From an uncultured Myxococcales bacterium (GTDB lineage Bacteria; Myxococcota_A; UBA9042; DTJE01): 62,608 nt of DNA. The translations under genes were made by a program, and so were the position numbers. The notes under the pieces are model-generated. The model was given only the letters and a program-made list of their open reading frames with translations. It ran no database searches and had not been told where the DNA came from. Below, piece by piece: positions 1 to 9,125 of the stretch. The stretch is taken from NCBI GenBank assembly GCA_903857665.1, contig CAIOFV010000042.1, positions 1-62,608 on the forward strand, written 5' to 3'. Every line of letters starts with the position of its first letter. Position 1 is the stretch's first letter.

Positions 1-528
1 GGCGGCGGCGGCTCGGGCGGGTGCGCGGGCCAGGCAGGGACCGGCGGCGTCGCGGGCGGCGCATCGTTCGCGGTGTTCCTGACGTTCAGCGGGGCCGGGC
101 CTTCGAGCGTCGGCCAGGTGCCCACGATTTCCACCAACAGCCTGCGGCGCAGCCTGGGCGGCGCCGGCGGCCAGGGCGGCAACGGCGGTCCGGGCGGCGA
201 CGGCGGCGTCGGCGCGGCCGGCGGCGGGATCGGCGGGCACACCGGTCCGATCTTCTGCGTGTTCGGCGGCGCGAAGGGCGGCGATGGCGGTCGTGGCGGC
301 CATGCGGGCGGCGGCGGCGGTGGCGCGGGCGGCGCGTCCTGGGACATCTACGCGAACAACATCAACGCGGTCGCCCCGACCTGGGGCACGACCAACACGT
401 TCGTGATCCCGTTGGCGACCAGCACGGCCGGCGACGGCGGACGGGCCGGACTGTCCAGCAACACCGCCAACGGCCTGGGCCAGACGGGCGTGGCGGGCTC
501 GTTCGGGACCGTGAAGCTGGTTCCGTAG
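1..528 (+). CDS. Gly-rich protein, C-terminal part (5' end outside window)
   Basis: The reading frame is open from the first base, so the start lies upstream. The visible 175 residues begin with a dense Gly-Gly-X tract (many GGxGG units, roughly residues 1-110) followed by a non-repetitive end of about 60 residues rich in Thr, Ala and Asn, ending in VKLVP. Such Gly-rich tracts are common in secreted or surface proteins of myxobacteria-like genomes, and PE_PGRS proteins are a compositional parallel only. No catalytic motif is visible. The low-complexity part is strongly GGC-biased. It converges with the PIG-L gene, separated by about 34 bases. Function unknown. Confidence 0.6.
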   Translation, partial: GGGGSGGCAGQAGTGGVAGGASFAVFLTFSGAGPSSVGQVPTISTNSLRRSLGGAGGQGGNGGPGGDGGVGAAGGGIGGHTGPIFCVFGGAKGGDGGRGGHAGGGGGGAGGASWDIYANNINAVAPTWGTTNTFVIPLATSTAGDGGRAGLSSNTANGLGQTGVAGSFGTVKLVP

Positions 529-562
529 GCCGCTCGGACGCCCGTCGCCCGGACCGGGCGCA

Positions 563-1492
563 TCAGCCAGGATTCGCCAGGAAGGACTGCACGATCGGGC
601 GGATCGACTTCTTGAACGTGACGGGCACGCCCTCGAAATCGTCGAACATGTAGGTGAAGTAGTCGAAGGCGTGCGGCTTCGCGGCGTAGTCGAGCGCCTC
701 GGGCACGGGACCGAACTCCTCGATGGTCACATACTGTTCGGCGGACTTCGGGCCCCCGGTCAGGTACCCGAGCTTCCCGACGATGCCGAACAGCTTCGTG
801 AAGTCCCCGAACAGGCGCACCTGCGACGGGTAGGCTTCCATCATGCGCATCTTGGCCGCCAGCTCGGCCGCCGTGAGGCGCAGGCGGATGCGCGTCCCGC
901 GATACAGGGGGTGGAACCGCATCGCCACCAGGATGGTGTATTCGTAGGCGGGCATGTGGAAGAACTCGGGGCGCTTGCCGGTCGCGTGCTCCAGATCCTT
1001 CAGCGCCAGCATCGTGAAGAAGTGGGTCAGGTCGTGCTCGGGCTGGCCGCCCTGCCACGCCAGCGTGAACACCGCGTCGGGCTTCAGGTCCAGCACCGCC
1101 TCGCGGACCCGGTCCCGGATGGCCTGGAAGAACGGGCGCGCCTCCTCCATGGTTTGCGCGCCCGAGTACAGGCGGCTCATCTGCCGGTAGATTTCGACCT
1201 CGGAGAAGCCCAGGTTGGTCACCGCGTCCGCGCCCACCCCGGTGTTGGCCACCGACGTCAGCCCTTCGGCGGTCCGCAGCACACCGTATTCGGCGGGGGT
1301 CTTGTCGGACTCGAAGTACAGGCCGTCGCTGTTGGTGACCCAGACGATGCGCTTGCCGGGCCCCAGACGCTGCAGCAGGCCGGCGGTCGGGATCTCGTCG
1401 TCGTGGTGTGCCAGCAGGAAGAGGGGGCGCTGGAACTGCCCGATGCGCTGCATGAACTGCTCGCCGAGGTCACAGGGGGTGGTGCGCGGCAT
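563..1492 (-). CDS. PIG-L/LmbE-family deacetylase
   Basis: The 309-residue protein carries the AHHDDE signature near residue 28, a variant of the AHPDDE zinc-binding motif of the PIG-L family, whose members hydrolyse N-acetyl groups on GlcNAc-type sugars and related compounds. The following segment (IVWVTNSDG) fits the second strand of the Rossmann-like fold, and an EHD motif near the middle may supply the third metal ligand. The ATG is preceded by GGAGG at a good distance. It lies 21 bases downstream of glgC in the same direction, so the two are probably co-transcribed; the substrate may be a carbohydrate but cannot be told from sequence. Confidence 0.75.
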   Translation of the reverse strand: MPRTTPCDLGEQFMQRIGQFQRPLFLLAHHDDEIPTAGLLQRLGPGKRIVWVTNSDGLYFESDKTPAEYGVLRTAEGLTSVANTGVGADAVTNLGFSEVEIYRQMSRLYSGAQTMEEARPFFQAIRDRVREAVLDLKPDAVFTLAWQGGQPEHDLTHFFTMLALKDLEHATGKRPEFFHMPAYEYTILVAMRFHPLYRGTRIRLRLTAAELAAKMRMMEAYPSQVRLFGDFTKLFGIVGKLGYLTGGPKSAEQYVTIEEFGPVPEALDYAAKPHAFDYFTYMFDDFEGVPVTFKKSIRPIVQSFLANPG

Positions 1493-1513
1493 GGTTCCTC
1501 CGTTGAGTGCGGC

Positions 1514-2800
1514 CTAGATCCGGGTACCCGAGGGGATCACGGTGCCCTTGGGGATGACCGTGATGCCGTCCCTGACCCACCAGCAGGATCCTTCGAATTC
1601 GGCATCGTCGGGCTTGGCCGTGATGATGACGTTGTCGCCGATGCGGCAGTTCTTGTCCACGATCACGCGGGTCAGCGAACAGCCGTGGCCGATGCCCATC
1701 CGGGGGGCGTCGTCCGGCGCCGCCTCCAGGTGATGCATCGGTTCCTCGCCTTCGTAGTAGTCCGCGCCCGTCATCACGACCTGGCGCAGGTGCGTGCCGC
1801 GCCGGACCACCGAACGGACGCCGATGATCGAATCCTCGATGTCGGCGCCCAGGACGTTGGCGCCTTCCGCCAGCAGGCTGTTGCGGATGTCCGATTCGAT
1901 CACGCGGGCCGGGGGCAGGTTGCGGGCGTGGGTATAGATGGGCCATCCGGGCTCGTACAGCGGGAACGGCGGGTCCGGCTGGACCAGCTTCATGTGCGCG
2001 TCGAAGAACGACCGGATGGTCCCGATGTCCTCCCAGTGGCCGGTGAACGGGAAGGCCTGGACCCGGTAGGTGCCCAGGGCGGCCGGGATGACCTCGCGCC
2101 CGAAGTCGAGGCGGGTCGGGTCGGCCAGCGTGTCGGCCAGCACCTGCGGCCTGAACACGTAGATCCCCATCGACGCCAGGTAGCGGGGTTCGCCGTCGGT
2201 CATGCCGCAGGCGGCCATCATTTCGGTCGGGGCCCGGAAGCGTTCGAGGACATCGGGGTCCTGCGGCTTTTCGATGAACTCGAGGACCGACCCGCGGCCA
2301 TCGGCGCGCAGGAGGCCCATTCGCGGGGCGTCGGCGCGGGATACGGGCTGCACCGCGAGGGTGATGTCGGCGTTCCGGTGGAGGTGGCGGCGCACCATTT
2401 CCTGGTAGTCCATGCGGTACAGGTGGTCGCCGGACAGGATCACGATCGCGTCGGATCGATACCGGAGGACGTGGCGCAGCGATTCGCGGACCGCGTCGGC
2501 CGTGCCCTGGTACCACGATTCCCGCTGGGGCGTCTGCTCGGCCGCCAGGATTTCGACGAAGCCGTCGGAAAAGGTGTCGAAGTGGTAGGTGGCGTTGATG
2601 TGGCGGTGGAGGCTGGCCGACAGGAACTGCGTGATGACGAAGACCCGACGGATGTCGCTGTTGATGCAGTTGGACAGCGTGATGTCGATCAGCCGGTACT
2701 TGCCGGCGACGCTGACGGCGGGCTTGGCACGTTCGATGGTCAGGGGATACATCCGCTTGCCCTGGCCTCCCCCGAGGATCAACGCCAGCGTGTCCTTCAC
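1514..2800 (-). CDS. glgC: glucose-1-phosphate adenylyltransferase
   Basis: Forms ADP-glucose from glucose-1-phosphate and ATP for glycogen synthesis. The 428-residue length fits bacterial GlgC. Visible hallmarks are the N-terminal nucleotide-binding motif GGGQGKRMYPLT, followed by RAKPAVSVAGKYRLID and the LSNCINS segment, an N-terminal nucleotidyltransferase domain, then left-handed beta-helix hexapeptides in the last 130 residues. I chose the GTG at 2800 because GGAG lies 7 bases upstream and the family-typical N-terminus (VKDTLALILGGG) begins here; the frame stays open for another 258 codons upstream, but that stretch is an antisense shadow of the M6 protease. Probably one transcript with the PIG-L gene. 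Confidence 0.93.
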   Translation of the reverse strand: MKDTLALILGGGQGKRMYPLTIERAKPAVSVAGKYRLIDITLSNCINSDIRRVFVITQFLSASLHRHINATYHFDTFSDGFVEILAAEQTPQRESWYQGTADAVRESLRHVLRYRSDAIVILSGDHLYRMDYQEMVRRHLHRNADITLAVQPVSRADAPRMGLLRADGRGSVLEFIEKPQDPDVLERFRAPTEMMAACGMTDGEPRYLASMGIYVFRPQVLADTLADPTRLDFGREVIPAALGTYRVQAFPFTGHWEDIGTIRSFFDAHMKLVQPDPPFPLYEPGWPIYTHARNLPPARVIESDIRNSLLAEGANVLGADIEDSIIGVRSVVRRGTHLRQVVMTGADYYEGEEPMHHLEAAPDDAPRMGIGHGCSLTRVIVDKNCRIGDNVIITAKPDDAEFEGSCWWVRDGITVIPKGTVIPSGTRI

Positions 2801-2868
2801 CGGAAACTCCTGTGCAGGCGATGCCTGTTTACCACCGCGGGCGAAAAAGGGGGACAGAAAATGGGACC

Positions 2869-5109
2869 CTACCGGCGACGGCGGCGGACGGCCAGGCCCA
2901 GGAAGGCCAGCAGCCCGGGCAGGACCGCGGCGGGAAGCGGGACGACGCCCGCGGTGCAGCCCCCGGCGGAGGCGTGCTGCGTGACGGGCGCGAGGTCCGA
3001 GGAGGCCTCCGGGGAGGCGTCGGGGGAGGGGAGGTCCGAGCCGGCTTCGGGCGGCACGCCGGCACGATCCTCCCCGGCGGAATCCAGGGGGATCGCGAGG
3101 TCCGGCGCGGCGTCCGGATCCTGGACGTCGGCCTGGGACGCGTCCGCGCCCGTGTCCGGCAGCGCGATGATCGGAACGTCTTCGGGAACCGTGTCGTCCG
3201 CCAGGCAGGCGGGGTCCGGCTGGCCGCCGCAGGTCCCGTCCAGCCGGCACCCGTCGTTCAGCGAGCACGCGTCGTGGTCGTCGCAGGGCGTCCCGGCAAT
3301 TGCCAGCGCGTACACGCAGGCGCCGGTGCCCTCGTCGCACGTCCCGGCCTGGCGGCAGGCGGCCGGCGCCGGGCAGGCCGCCGGGACCCGTCGGCAGGCT
3401 TGGCGGCACGGCGCGTCGGCACAGGACGACAGGCATGTCGACAGGGTCCCGCACCTCTGCTCGGCCACGCACAGCCTGTCCTCGCACAGCCGGTCGTCGG
3501 CGCAGGTGCCGCATGAACCCTGGCAGCCGTCGTCGCCGCACTGCTTCAGGAAGCAGGTCGCATACGCCATGCACACGGTGAAGGACATCGTGTCGCCGCC
3601 CGCCGCCGAGATGTCCGTGATGCGCACGCCGACGGGGGCGCCGTACTGTTCGAACGGCGCGGGATCGGTGCCGAGGTCGAAGGAGGCCCGTCCCGAGCCC
3701 GCCGCGAACGGGGCCTGCTGCACCTGGCCGTCCGCGTCCTTCGTCCCCCCCGGCCGGAACACGTACAACTCGTCCGGCGGCCCGTCGTCATTGCCGTACC
3801 AGCGCTCATCGACGCGCCAGATCAGCAGTCCCGAGGACGGCAGGGACGACTCGTAGATCCCCGCCTTCTTCCGGTACTCGACCTCGAAGAACTGCTGGGG
3901 CTGGCCGGGGATCGGCAGGCGCCAACCCTGGCCGTCGGGCGACGTCAGGGGGTTGACCACGTAGGTGCCGCTTTCGGTGATCATCGGCGGCTGCCCGGCC
4001 CAGTGCCCGTACCGCACCTTCTGGTGCAGCGACATGTGCTGCGGCACCCGCTGCTCCCACTCCATCAGGTCCCAGGGGCCTGCCGGCGTCTTCTTGTCGT
4101 ACGAGTAGTGGTACAGGTCCGGCGCGCCCAGCGTGTGGAAGAACTCGTGGGCCAGCACCCCGACCCCCGACTGGTTCAGCACGGTGTCGTTCAGCTGGAG
4201 GTCGTAGGTCAGCACGTACAGGTCCAGCTGGTCGAGGTAGATCAGGGAGGCAAGCTGCACCGACATGTGCGGCCAAAGCAGCGAGTTCCACCCGTCGGGC
4301 TTGCCCGCGATCACCACCGTGACGTTGTCCACGAACCCGTCGGCGTCGCCGTCCAGGTTCGTGCCTTCGGGGATGTCCGCGAGCGTGCCCATCAGCGCCC
4401 GGCTGACCATCTCCTGCTCCCGGATCATCTTGTCGCCGTCGTCCGTGTAGCCGCCGGGGTTCGTCGCGGCGTCGTAGGGCTGGTAGAAGGATCGAGGGTG
4501 TTCGTCCTGCCAGGACGCCAGCGTGTCGCCGACGGGTTTCGGCAGGAGGTGCGACAGGATCGTCAGGGCGCCGTACGACGCCTCCTGGTAGTACCCCCGC
4601 AGCGATGGGACGCCGGGATCCGGGTCGTCGAGCATCGACTTCCAGGTGGCCACCGGCGTGGTCAGCGGCGCCTCGTCCGCGAAGCGCACGAACAGCACGA
4701 GGTTGTTGATCACCCCGTGGTCCGGCGCGCTGTTGAGGCGTGGCAAAAGGGACGCCGGACGCGTCCGCAGGCTCGCCCCGAGGAACGCGGCGTCGTCGTC
4801 CAGCCCGGGGACCAGGCGCAGCGAGCGTGGATTCCCGCGCCCCACCTCCAGGCGGGTCGGCGCCAGGCGCCCGGCGCGAACCGTCGCGTACACGACGCGG
4901 GACGTGGCCAGGTCCCGGACCACGGTGAACCCTTCCGCATCGTGGACGCGCTGGTGGTGTTCGTCCCCGGTCGCAAACAGCGACAGCACCCGCCCGTCCG
5001 GCGTCCGGACGTCCACGGGCACGCCGCGCAGCGGGGCTGCTGTGGCCGTGGAGGCGGCGAACAGGGCCAGGAGGGCCACGAACCGGCAGAGCGAGGACGA
5101 ACGGGCCAC
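2869..5109 (-). CDS. secreted M6-family metalloprotease with MYXO-CTERM-type tail
   Basis: A 746-residue exported zinc protease of the immune-inhibitor-A (M6) type. A signal peptide covers residues 1-25 (hydrophobic core, then TATAA). The catalytic motif HEFFHTLGAPDLYHY is at 321-335, with HExxH and the M6-typical GxPD. After about residue 535 follow Cys-rich EGF-like or notch-like repeats, then an Asp/Pro/Ala-rich linker (about 640-710) and a C-terminal GGCT, a hydrophobic helix and a five-Arg end, which is the MYXO-CTERM sorting layout. Start is GTG at 5109, with GGAGG upstream. A sigma70-like promoter lies just before it. Probably anchored at the cell surface or released outside. Confidence 0.9.
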   Translation of the reverse strand: MARSSSLCRFVALLALFAASTATAAPLRGVPVDVRTPDGRVLSLFATGDEHHQRVHDAEGFTVVRDLATSRVVYATVRAGRLAPTRLEVGRGNPRSLRLVPGLDDDAAFLGASLRTRPASLLPRLNSAPDHGVINNLVLFVRFADEAPLTTPVATWKSMLDDPDPGVPSLRGYYQEASYGALTILSHLLPKPVGDTLASWQDEHPRSFYQPYDAATNPGGYTDDGDKMIREQEMVSRALMGTLADIPEGTNLDGDADGFVDNVTVVIAGKPDGWNSLLWPHMSVQLASLIYLDQLDLYVLTYDLQLNDTVLNQSGVGVLAHEFFHTLGAPDLYHYSYDKKTPAGPWDLMEWEQRVPQHMSLHQKVRYGHWAGQPPMITESGTYVVNPLTSPDGQGWRLPIPGQPQQFFEVEYRKKAGIYESSLPSSGLLIWRVDERWYGNDDGPPDELYVFRPGGTKDADGQVQQAPFAAGSGRASFDLGTDPAPFEQYGAPVGVRITDISAAGGDTMSFTVCMAYATCFLKQCGDDGCQGSCGTCADDRLCEDRLCVAEQRCGTLSTCLSSCADAPCRQACRRVPAACPAPAACRQAGTCDEGTGACVYALAIAGTPCDDHDACSLNDGCRLDGTCGGQPDPACLADDTVPEDVPIIALPDTGADASQADVQDPDAAPDLAIPLDSAGEDRAGVPPEAGSDLPSPDASPEASSDLAPVTQHASAGGCTAGVVPLPAAVLPGLLAFLGLAVRRRRR

Positions 5110-5148
5110 GGGGCACCTCCGCGTCCGGCGAGGGCCGGCGCCGCGTTG

Positions 5149-5176
5149 ATCGTACGAATCGGGGCGCGCGGGTCAA
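5149..5176 (-). promoter_or_regulatory. sigma70-like promoter for the M6 protease
   Basis: On the minus strand TTGACC (5171-5176) and TACGAT (5149-5154) are 16 bases apart. The predicted start is near 5142, giving a leader of about 33 bases that includes the GGAGG before the GTG start at 5109. Assigned by eye only. Confidence 0.5.
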
Positions 5177-5229
5177 CCATGATACCCTTCGATCCAGCTG
5201 CCGGAATGGCATCCCCCGGAGGGAGCCCG

Positions 5230-6675
5230 ATGAAGGACTGGTCCGACCTCGCACCGTTCCCGTCGCCCGAACGGCGCGTCTGGTGCAACCGCACCCTGAA
5301 CCTGCGCTCGATCCGCGCGATCGGCTACGACATGGACTACACGTTGATCCACTACCGGGTGGACGAGTGGGAGCGGCGCGCTTACGAGCACCTGCGGCAG
5401 CGCCTGGCCGACCAGGGCTATCCCGTCGATGGGCTCGAGTTCGACCCGGACGGCGCGATCCGGGGCCTGGCGATCGACAAGGAGCGCGGCAACCTGGTCA
5501 AGGCGAACCGCTTCGGCTACGTGAAGCAGGCCGCCCACGGCACCCGGCCGATGGGCTTCGACGAGCTGCGCACCGAGTACGGCCGCACGGTCGTCGACCT
5601 GGCCGAGCCGCGCTGGGAGTTCCTGAACACCTTCTTTTCGAAATCCGAAGGGTGCATGTTCGCGCAACTGGTGGATCGGCTGGACGAACAGCGCCTGCCG
5701 GGCGTGATGGGCTACGCGGACCTGTATCGGCTGGTCAAGAAGACGCTGGACTTCGCGCACATGGAAGGGCATCTGAAGGCCGAAATCATCGGGGACCCGG
5801 ACCGGTTCATCGACCTGGACCCCGACCTGCCGCAGGCGCTGGCGGACCAGCGCATGGCCGGGAAGAAGGTGCTGCTGATCACGAACAGCGAGTGGTCATA
5901 CACCCGGGCCATGATGGCCTACGCGTTCGACCGCTTCCTGCCCGATGGCCGCACCTGGCGCGACCTGTTCGACATCGTGTTCGTGTCCGCCCGCAAGCCC
6001 GCCTTCTTCACGTCGCGCATGCCGGTGTTCGAGGTCGCGACCGAGGAAGGGATGCTGCGGCCGGCGATCGGGCTGCACGAAGGCGCGCTGTTCCTGGGCG
6101 GTGACGCGCGCCTGGTCGAGGAGCACCTGGGGGTGTCCGGCGAGGAGATCCTGTACGTCGGCGACCACCTATCGACCGACGTCCACGTCAGCAAGGCGGT
6201 GCTGCGGTGGCGGACGGGCCTGGTGGTCCGCGAGCTGGAAGAAGAGTTGAAGGCGCTGGCGAACTTCGCGGGACCGGAGCAGGAACTGGAGTCCCTGATG
6301 GCCGAAAAGGAGCGCCTGGAGCACCTGCACGCCCACGCGCGGCTGGGGTTGCAGCGCCTGAAGGGCGGGGCGCCCCGGGCGGGCCTGTCGCCGTCGCGGC
6401 TCCACGAGGCCCTCACGGACCTGCGGGCGGCGCTGGATGCGCTGGACGAGCGCATCGGCCCGCTGGCCGCCGGTGCAGGCGAGATCGGCAACCGGCGCTG
6501 GGGCCCTCTGATGCGGGCCGGCAACGACAAGAGCCTGCTGGCCAGGCAGGTGGAACGCTATGCGGACGTCTACACGTCCCGGGTATCCAACTTCCTGCAT
6601 CACACGCCCTACGGGTACCTGCGGTCCTTCCGCGGCACGATGCCGCACGACGCCGGCCCCGGGCCCGGGGGGTGA
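5230..6675 (+). CDS. HAD-IG family 5'-nucleotidase (cN-II-like)
   Basis: A 481-residue haloacid-dehalogenase-superfamily protein of the large IMP/GMP-specific 5'-nucleotidase type. The nucleophile motif is D34-M-D36-Y-T-L, and motif IV appears late as LYVGDHLSTDVHVSK. Length and the segment after motif I (LIHYRVDEWERRAYEHLRQ) match the HAD-IG subfamily. A Glu/Leu/Arg-rich probable coiled coil occupies roughly residues 340-420. I chose the ATG at 5230, which follows GGAGGGAG; an upstream in-frame ATG at 5179 has no comparable ribosome-binding site. It is divergent from the M6 protease. Expected role is dephosphorylation of purine nucleotides in the cytoplasm. Confidence 0.85.
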   Translation: MKDWSDLAPFPSPERRVWCNRTLNLRSIRAIGYDMDYTLIHYRVDEWERRAYEHLRQRLADQGYPVDGLEFDPDGAIRGLAIDKERGNLVKANRFGYVKQAAHGTRPMGFDELRTEYGRTVVDLAEPRWEFLNTFFSKSEGCMFAQLVDRLDEQRLPGVMGYADLYRLVKKTLDFAHMEGHLKAEIIGDPDRFIDLDPDLPQALADQRMAGKKVLLITNSEWSYTRAMMAYAFDRFLPDGRTWRDLFDIVFVSARKPAFFTSRMPVFEVATEEGMLRPAIGLHEGALFLGGDARLVEEHLGVSGEEILYVGDHLSTDVHVSKAVLRWRTGLVVRELEEELKALANFAGPEQELESLMAEKERLEHLHAHARLGLQRLKGGAPRAGLSPSRLHEALTDLRAALDALDERIGPLAAGAGEIGNRRWGPLMRAGNDKSLLARQVERYADVYTSRVSNFLHHTPYGYLRSFRGTMPHDAGPGPGG

Positions 6676-6798
6676 TCCGGGGGCTGGAAGGGTGCGGAGC
6701 GCCGACCCGGTTTCGCGATCCGGCCCCTTCAAATCTTGACGCGATGCCGTGAAACCCGGACACTTATGCGGGATCGAGCCGACGGTGGAGGTTCAGCG

Positions 6799-9045
6799 AT
6801 GAAGCGTTGTGTGGTCCTGGCCGCGGCGATGGCTTGCCTTGGCCTGGCATGCGGTGGCAGCAGTTCGACTCCGGCCGCGGACCTCAACGTGCGGGACGTC
6901 CCCGTGACGGTCGATGTCAACGACGTGGCTCCCGAGGTGGACGTCGTCGATGACACCCCGCGGCTGGACCTGGAACCGCTGGACCCGGGCGTGGATCCCG
7001 GGACCGATCCGGCGTCGGAACCGGGCTGCGAGGATGACTGCGACGTGGCGCCGGACAACCCGGCCCCGACGTGTCCTGGCGGCGCCTTCTGTGATTGCAC
7101 GAAAAACGACGACTGCCTCAGCGGCCTGTGCGTGCAGACCGTCGAGGGCCAGGTGTGCTCCCGGATCTGTGCTTCCGAGGACTCCTGCCCGGCGAACTGG
7201 AAATGCTCCCAGATGGCGGGCACGGGTGGCGACACTGTGTTCGTCTGCGTGAACCCGTTTTCGACGCAGTGCCGGCCCTGCAAGACGGATCGGGAGTGCG
7301 TCCCGGCGGTCGGGGCGGGCGCGGATCGCTACGCCTGCCTGCCTGCCGGGGACAAGGGGTCCTTCTGCGGGCGCGGCTGCGCGCTGGCGACCGACTGCCC
7401 CAGCGACTCCACCTGCGCGGACGTGACCACGGCCGGCGGGACCGCGAAGTACTGCGTGCCGTCCGGGGGCGCCGCGTGCCCCTGCCCGGCGTACTACGTG
7501 GCGCAGGGCTTCGTCACGACGTGCAGCGTCACCAACGAGTTCGGCACGTGCACGGCCGACCGGACGTGCGACCAGGCTTGCGGCGCGGCGACGCCCGCAG
7601 CCGAGGTATGCAACAACAAGGACGACAACTGCAACGGCCAGACGGACGAGGGCACCAACGGCGTGGCGTGCGAAACGACCAACGAGTTCGGCACGTGCAC
7701 GGGGACGCAGACCTGCGCCGCCGGCGTGGCGACATGCAGCGGCGGCACCCCCAAGGCCGAAACCTGCAACGGTGCCGATGACAACTGCAACGGCCAGACC
7801 GACGAGGAAGGGGCTGCGAATTGCACCGTGTACTACCGTGACGACGACGGCGACCGGTACGGGCGCGACGACGACTTCAAGTGCCTGTGCGCGCCGAAGG
7901 GCGTGTACACCGCCACGGTAGGCCACGACTGCGACGATACCAAGGCGTCCGTCAATCCCGGCGCCACCGAGGTCTGCAACGGGATCGACGACAATTGCGA
8001 CGGGATCACCGACCCGGCCGGTTCCGCGAACTGCACGAAGTACTATGTCGATGCGGACTCGGACACCTGGGGTGTCACCGGGACCGACACCTGCCTGTGC
8101 GCGGCCCCGGCGTCCAATGCCGCAACCCGCGACGGGGATTGCAACGACAACGACGCGGCGATCCATCCCGGGGCCTCGGAGGTCTGCAACGGGATCGACG
8201 ACAACTGCAACGGATCGACCGACGAGGGCAACCCCGGCGGCGGCGTGGCCTGCCAGACAGGGCTGCTGGGCGTCTGCGCGGCGGGGACGACGGCCTGCCA
8301 GGTGGGCGGCACGATCGGGTGCGTGCAGAACGTGCAGGCCACGGCGGAAACGTGCAACGGCGTCGATGACAACTGCGACGGGAATACCGACGAGGACGGC
8401 GCCCAGGGCTGCACGACCCTGTACCTGGACACCGACGGCGACACGTGGGGCGCGATCGGCAGCGCCCGCTGCCTGTGCTCCGGCCAGGTCCCGGCAGGCT
8501 ACACCGCGACGCGCGGACAGGACTGCGACGACCTCCACGCCAACGTGAACCCGGCCATGCCCGAACTCTGCTCCACCGTCGGCGTGGACGACAACTGCAA
8601 CGGCTTGACGGACGAGGAGGGCGCGACCGGCTGCCACACGTTCTTCCGCGACCAGGACCTCGACGGCTGGGGTTCCCAGACCGAAACCAAGTGCCTGTGC
8701 GCGGCGGCGGGCGAATACACCGCCACGAAGTCGGGCGACTGCTGCGACACGGACGACCGCGCGAACCCGGTCGCGACGACGTACTACGACGCCGCCAACA
8801 ACTGCGGGAACTACGACTACAACTGCAACGGTACGCCCGACAACGAACCCCTCCCGACCGGCGGCGGGTGCGCGGGCTGGTCCATCGGCTCGGGGTGCGG
8901 CACGAACCTGGGCTGGCAGGCCGGGACCCCGCCCGCCTGCGGCCAGAGCGCCAACTACGTGGTCGGCGGGTGCGGCTACTGCTGCTTCGCCTACACCTGT
9001 TGCTGCGGTCCGACCATCGAATCCCACGTTGCCAAGTGCCGCTAG
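6799..9045 (+). CDS. MopE-repeat lipoprotein
   Basis: A 748-residue lipoprotein. The signal peptide ends in a lipobox (LGLAC, Cys at residue 18). An Asp/Val/Pro-rich linker follows (about residues 28-75), then Cys-rich modules to about 265. From there to about 690 the protein is built of repeats alternating a Cys-Asn-x-x-Asp-Asp-Asn-Cys-Asn/Asp-Gly motif (six good copies and one degenerate) with an Asp-rich, EF-hand-like element (DDDGDRYG, DADSDTWG, DTDGDTWG). This is the putative metal-binding repeat named after methanotroph MopE. Ca or Cu binding is an inference. Start ATG 6799 follows GGAGG. No neighbour is clearly co-transcribed. Confidence 0.85.
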   Translation: MKRCVVLAAAMACLGLACGGSSSTPAADLNVRDVPVTVDVNDVAPEVDVVDDTPRLDLEPLDPGVDPGTDPASEPGCEDDCDVAPDNPAPTCPGGAFCDCTKNDDCLSGLCVQTVEGQVCSRICASEDSCPANWKCSQMAGTGGDTVFVCVNPFSTQCRPCKTDRECVPAVGAGADRYACLPAGDKGSFCGRGCALATDCPSDSTCADVTTAGGTAKYCVPSGGAACPCPAYYVAQGFVTTCSVTNEFGTCTADRTCDQACGAATPAAEVCNNKDDNCNGQTDEGTNGVACETTNEFGTCTGTQTCAAGVATCSGGTPKAETCNGADDNCNGQTDEEGAANCTVYYRDDDGDRYGRDDDFKCLCAPKGVYTATVGHDCDDTKASVNPGATEVCNGIDDNCDGITDPAGSANCTKYYVDADSDTWGVTGTDTCLCAAPASNAATRDGDCNDNDAAIHPGASEVCNGIDDNCNGSTDEGNPGGGVACQTGLLGVCAAGTTACQVGGTIGCVQNVQATAETCNGVDDNCDGNTDEDGAQGCTTLYLDTDGDTWGAIGSARCLCSGQVPAGYTATRGQDCDDLHANVNPAMPELCSTVGVDDNCNGLTDEEGATGCHTFFRDQDLDGWGSQTETKCLCAAAGEYTATKSGDCCDTDDRANPVATTYYDAANNCGNYDYNCNGTPDNEPLPTGGGCAGWSIGSGCGTNLGWQAGTPPACGQSANYVVGGCGYCCFAYTCCCGPTIESHVAKCR

Positions 9046-9125
9046 GCTCTGCACTCTCGCCCCGGACGCCTTGACGCCTCCCCGGCCAACCCCATCTTGT
9101 CCCCGGCTTGTTTCCGGAGACGAAC

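Noticed and set aside
2801..3574. Long N-terminal extension of glgC
   Set aside because: The family start is at GTG 2800 with a ribosome-binding site; the extension is Arg-rich and overlaps the protease gene in another frame.
671..3856. Very long open frame on the plus strand over the PIG-L, glgC and protease genes
   Set aside because: It is antisense to three recognisable proteins, and its translation is Arg/Val/His-rich without any domain; GC-rich third positions keep such frames open.
4003..5229. Upstream extension of the 5'-nucleotidase
   Set aside because: Overlaps the M6 protease on the other strand and has no matching domain; the ATG at 5230 has a good ribosome-binding site.
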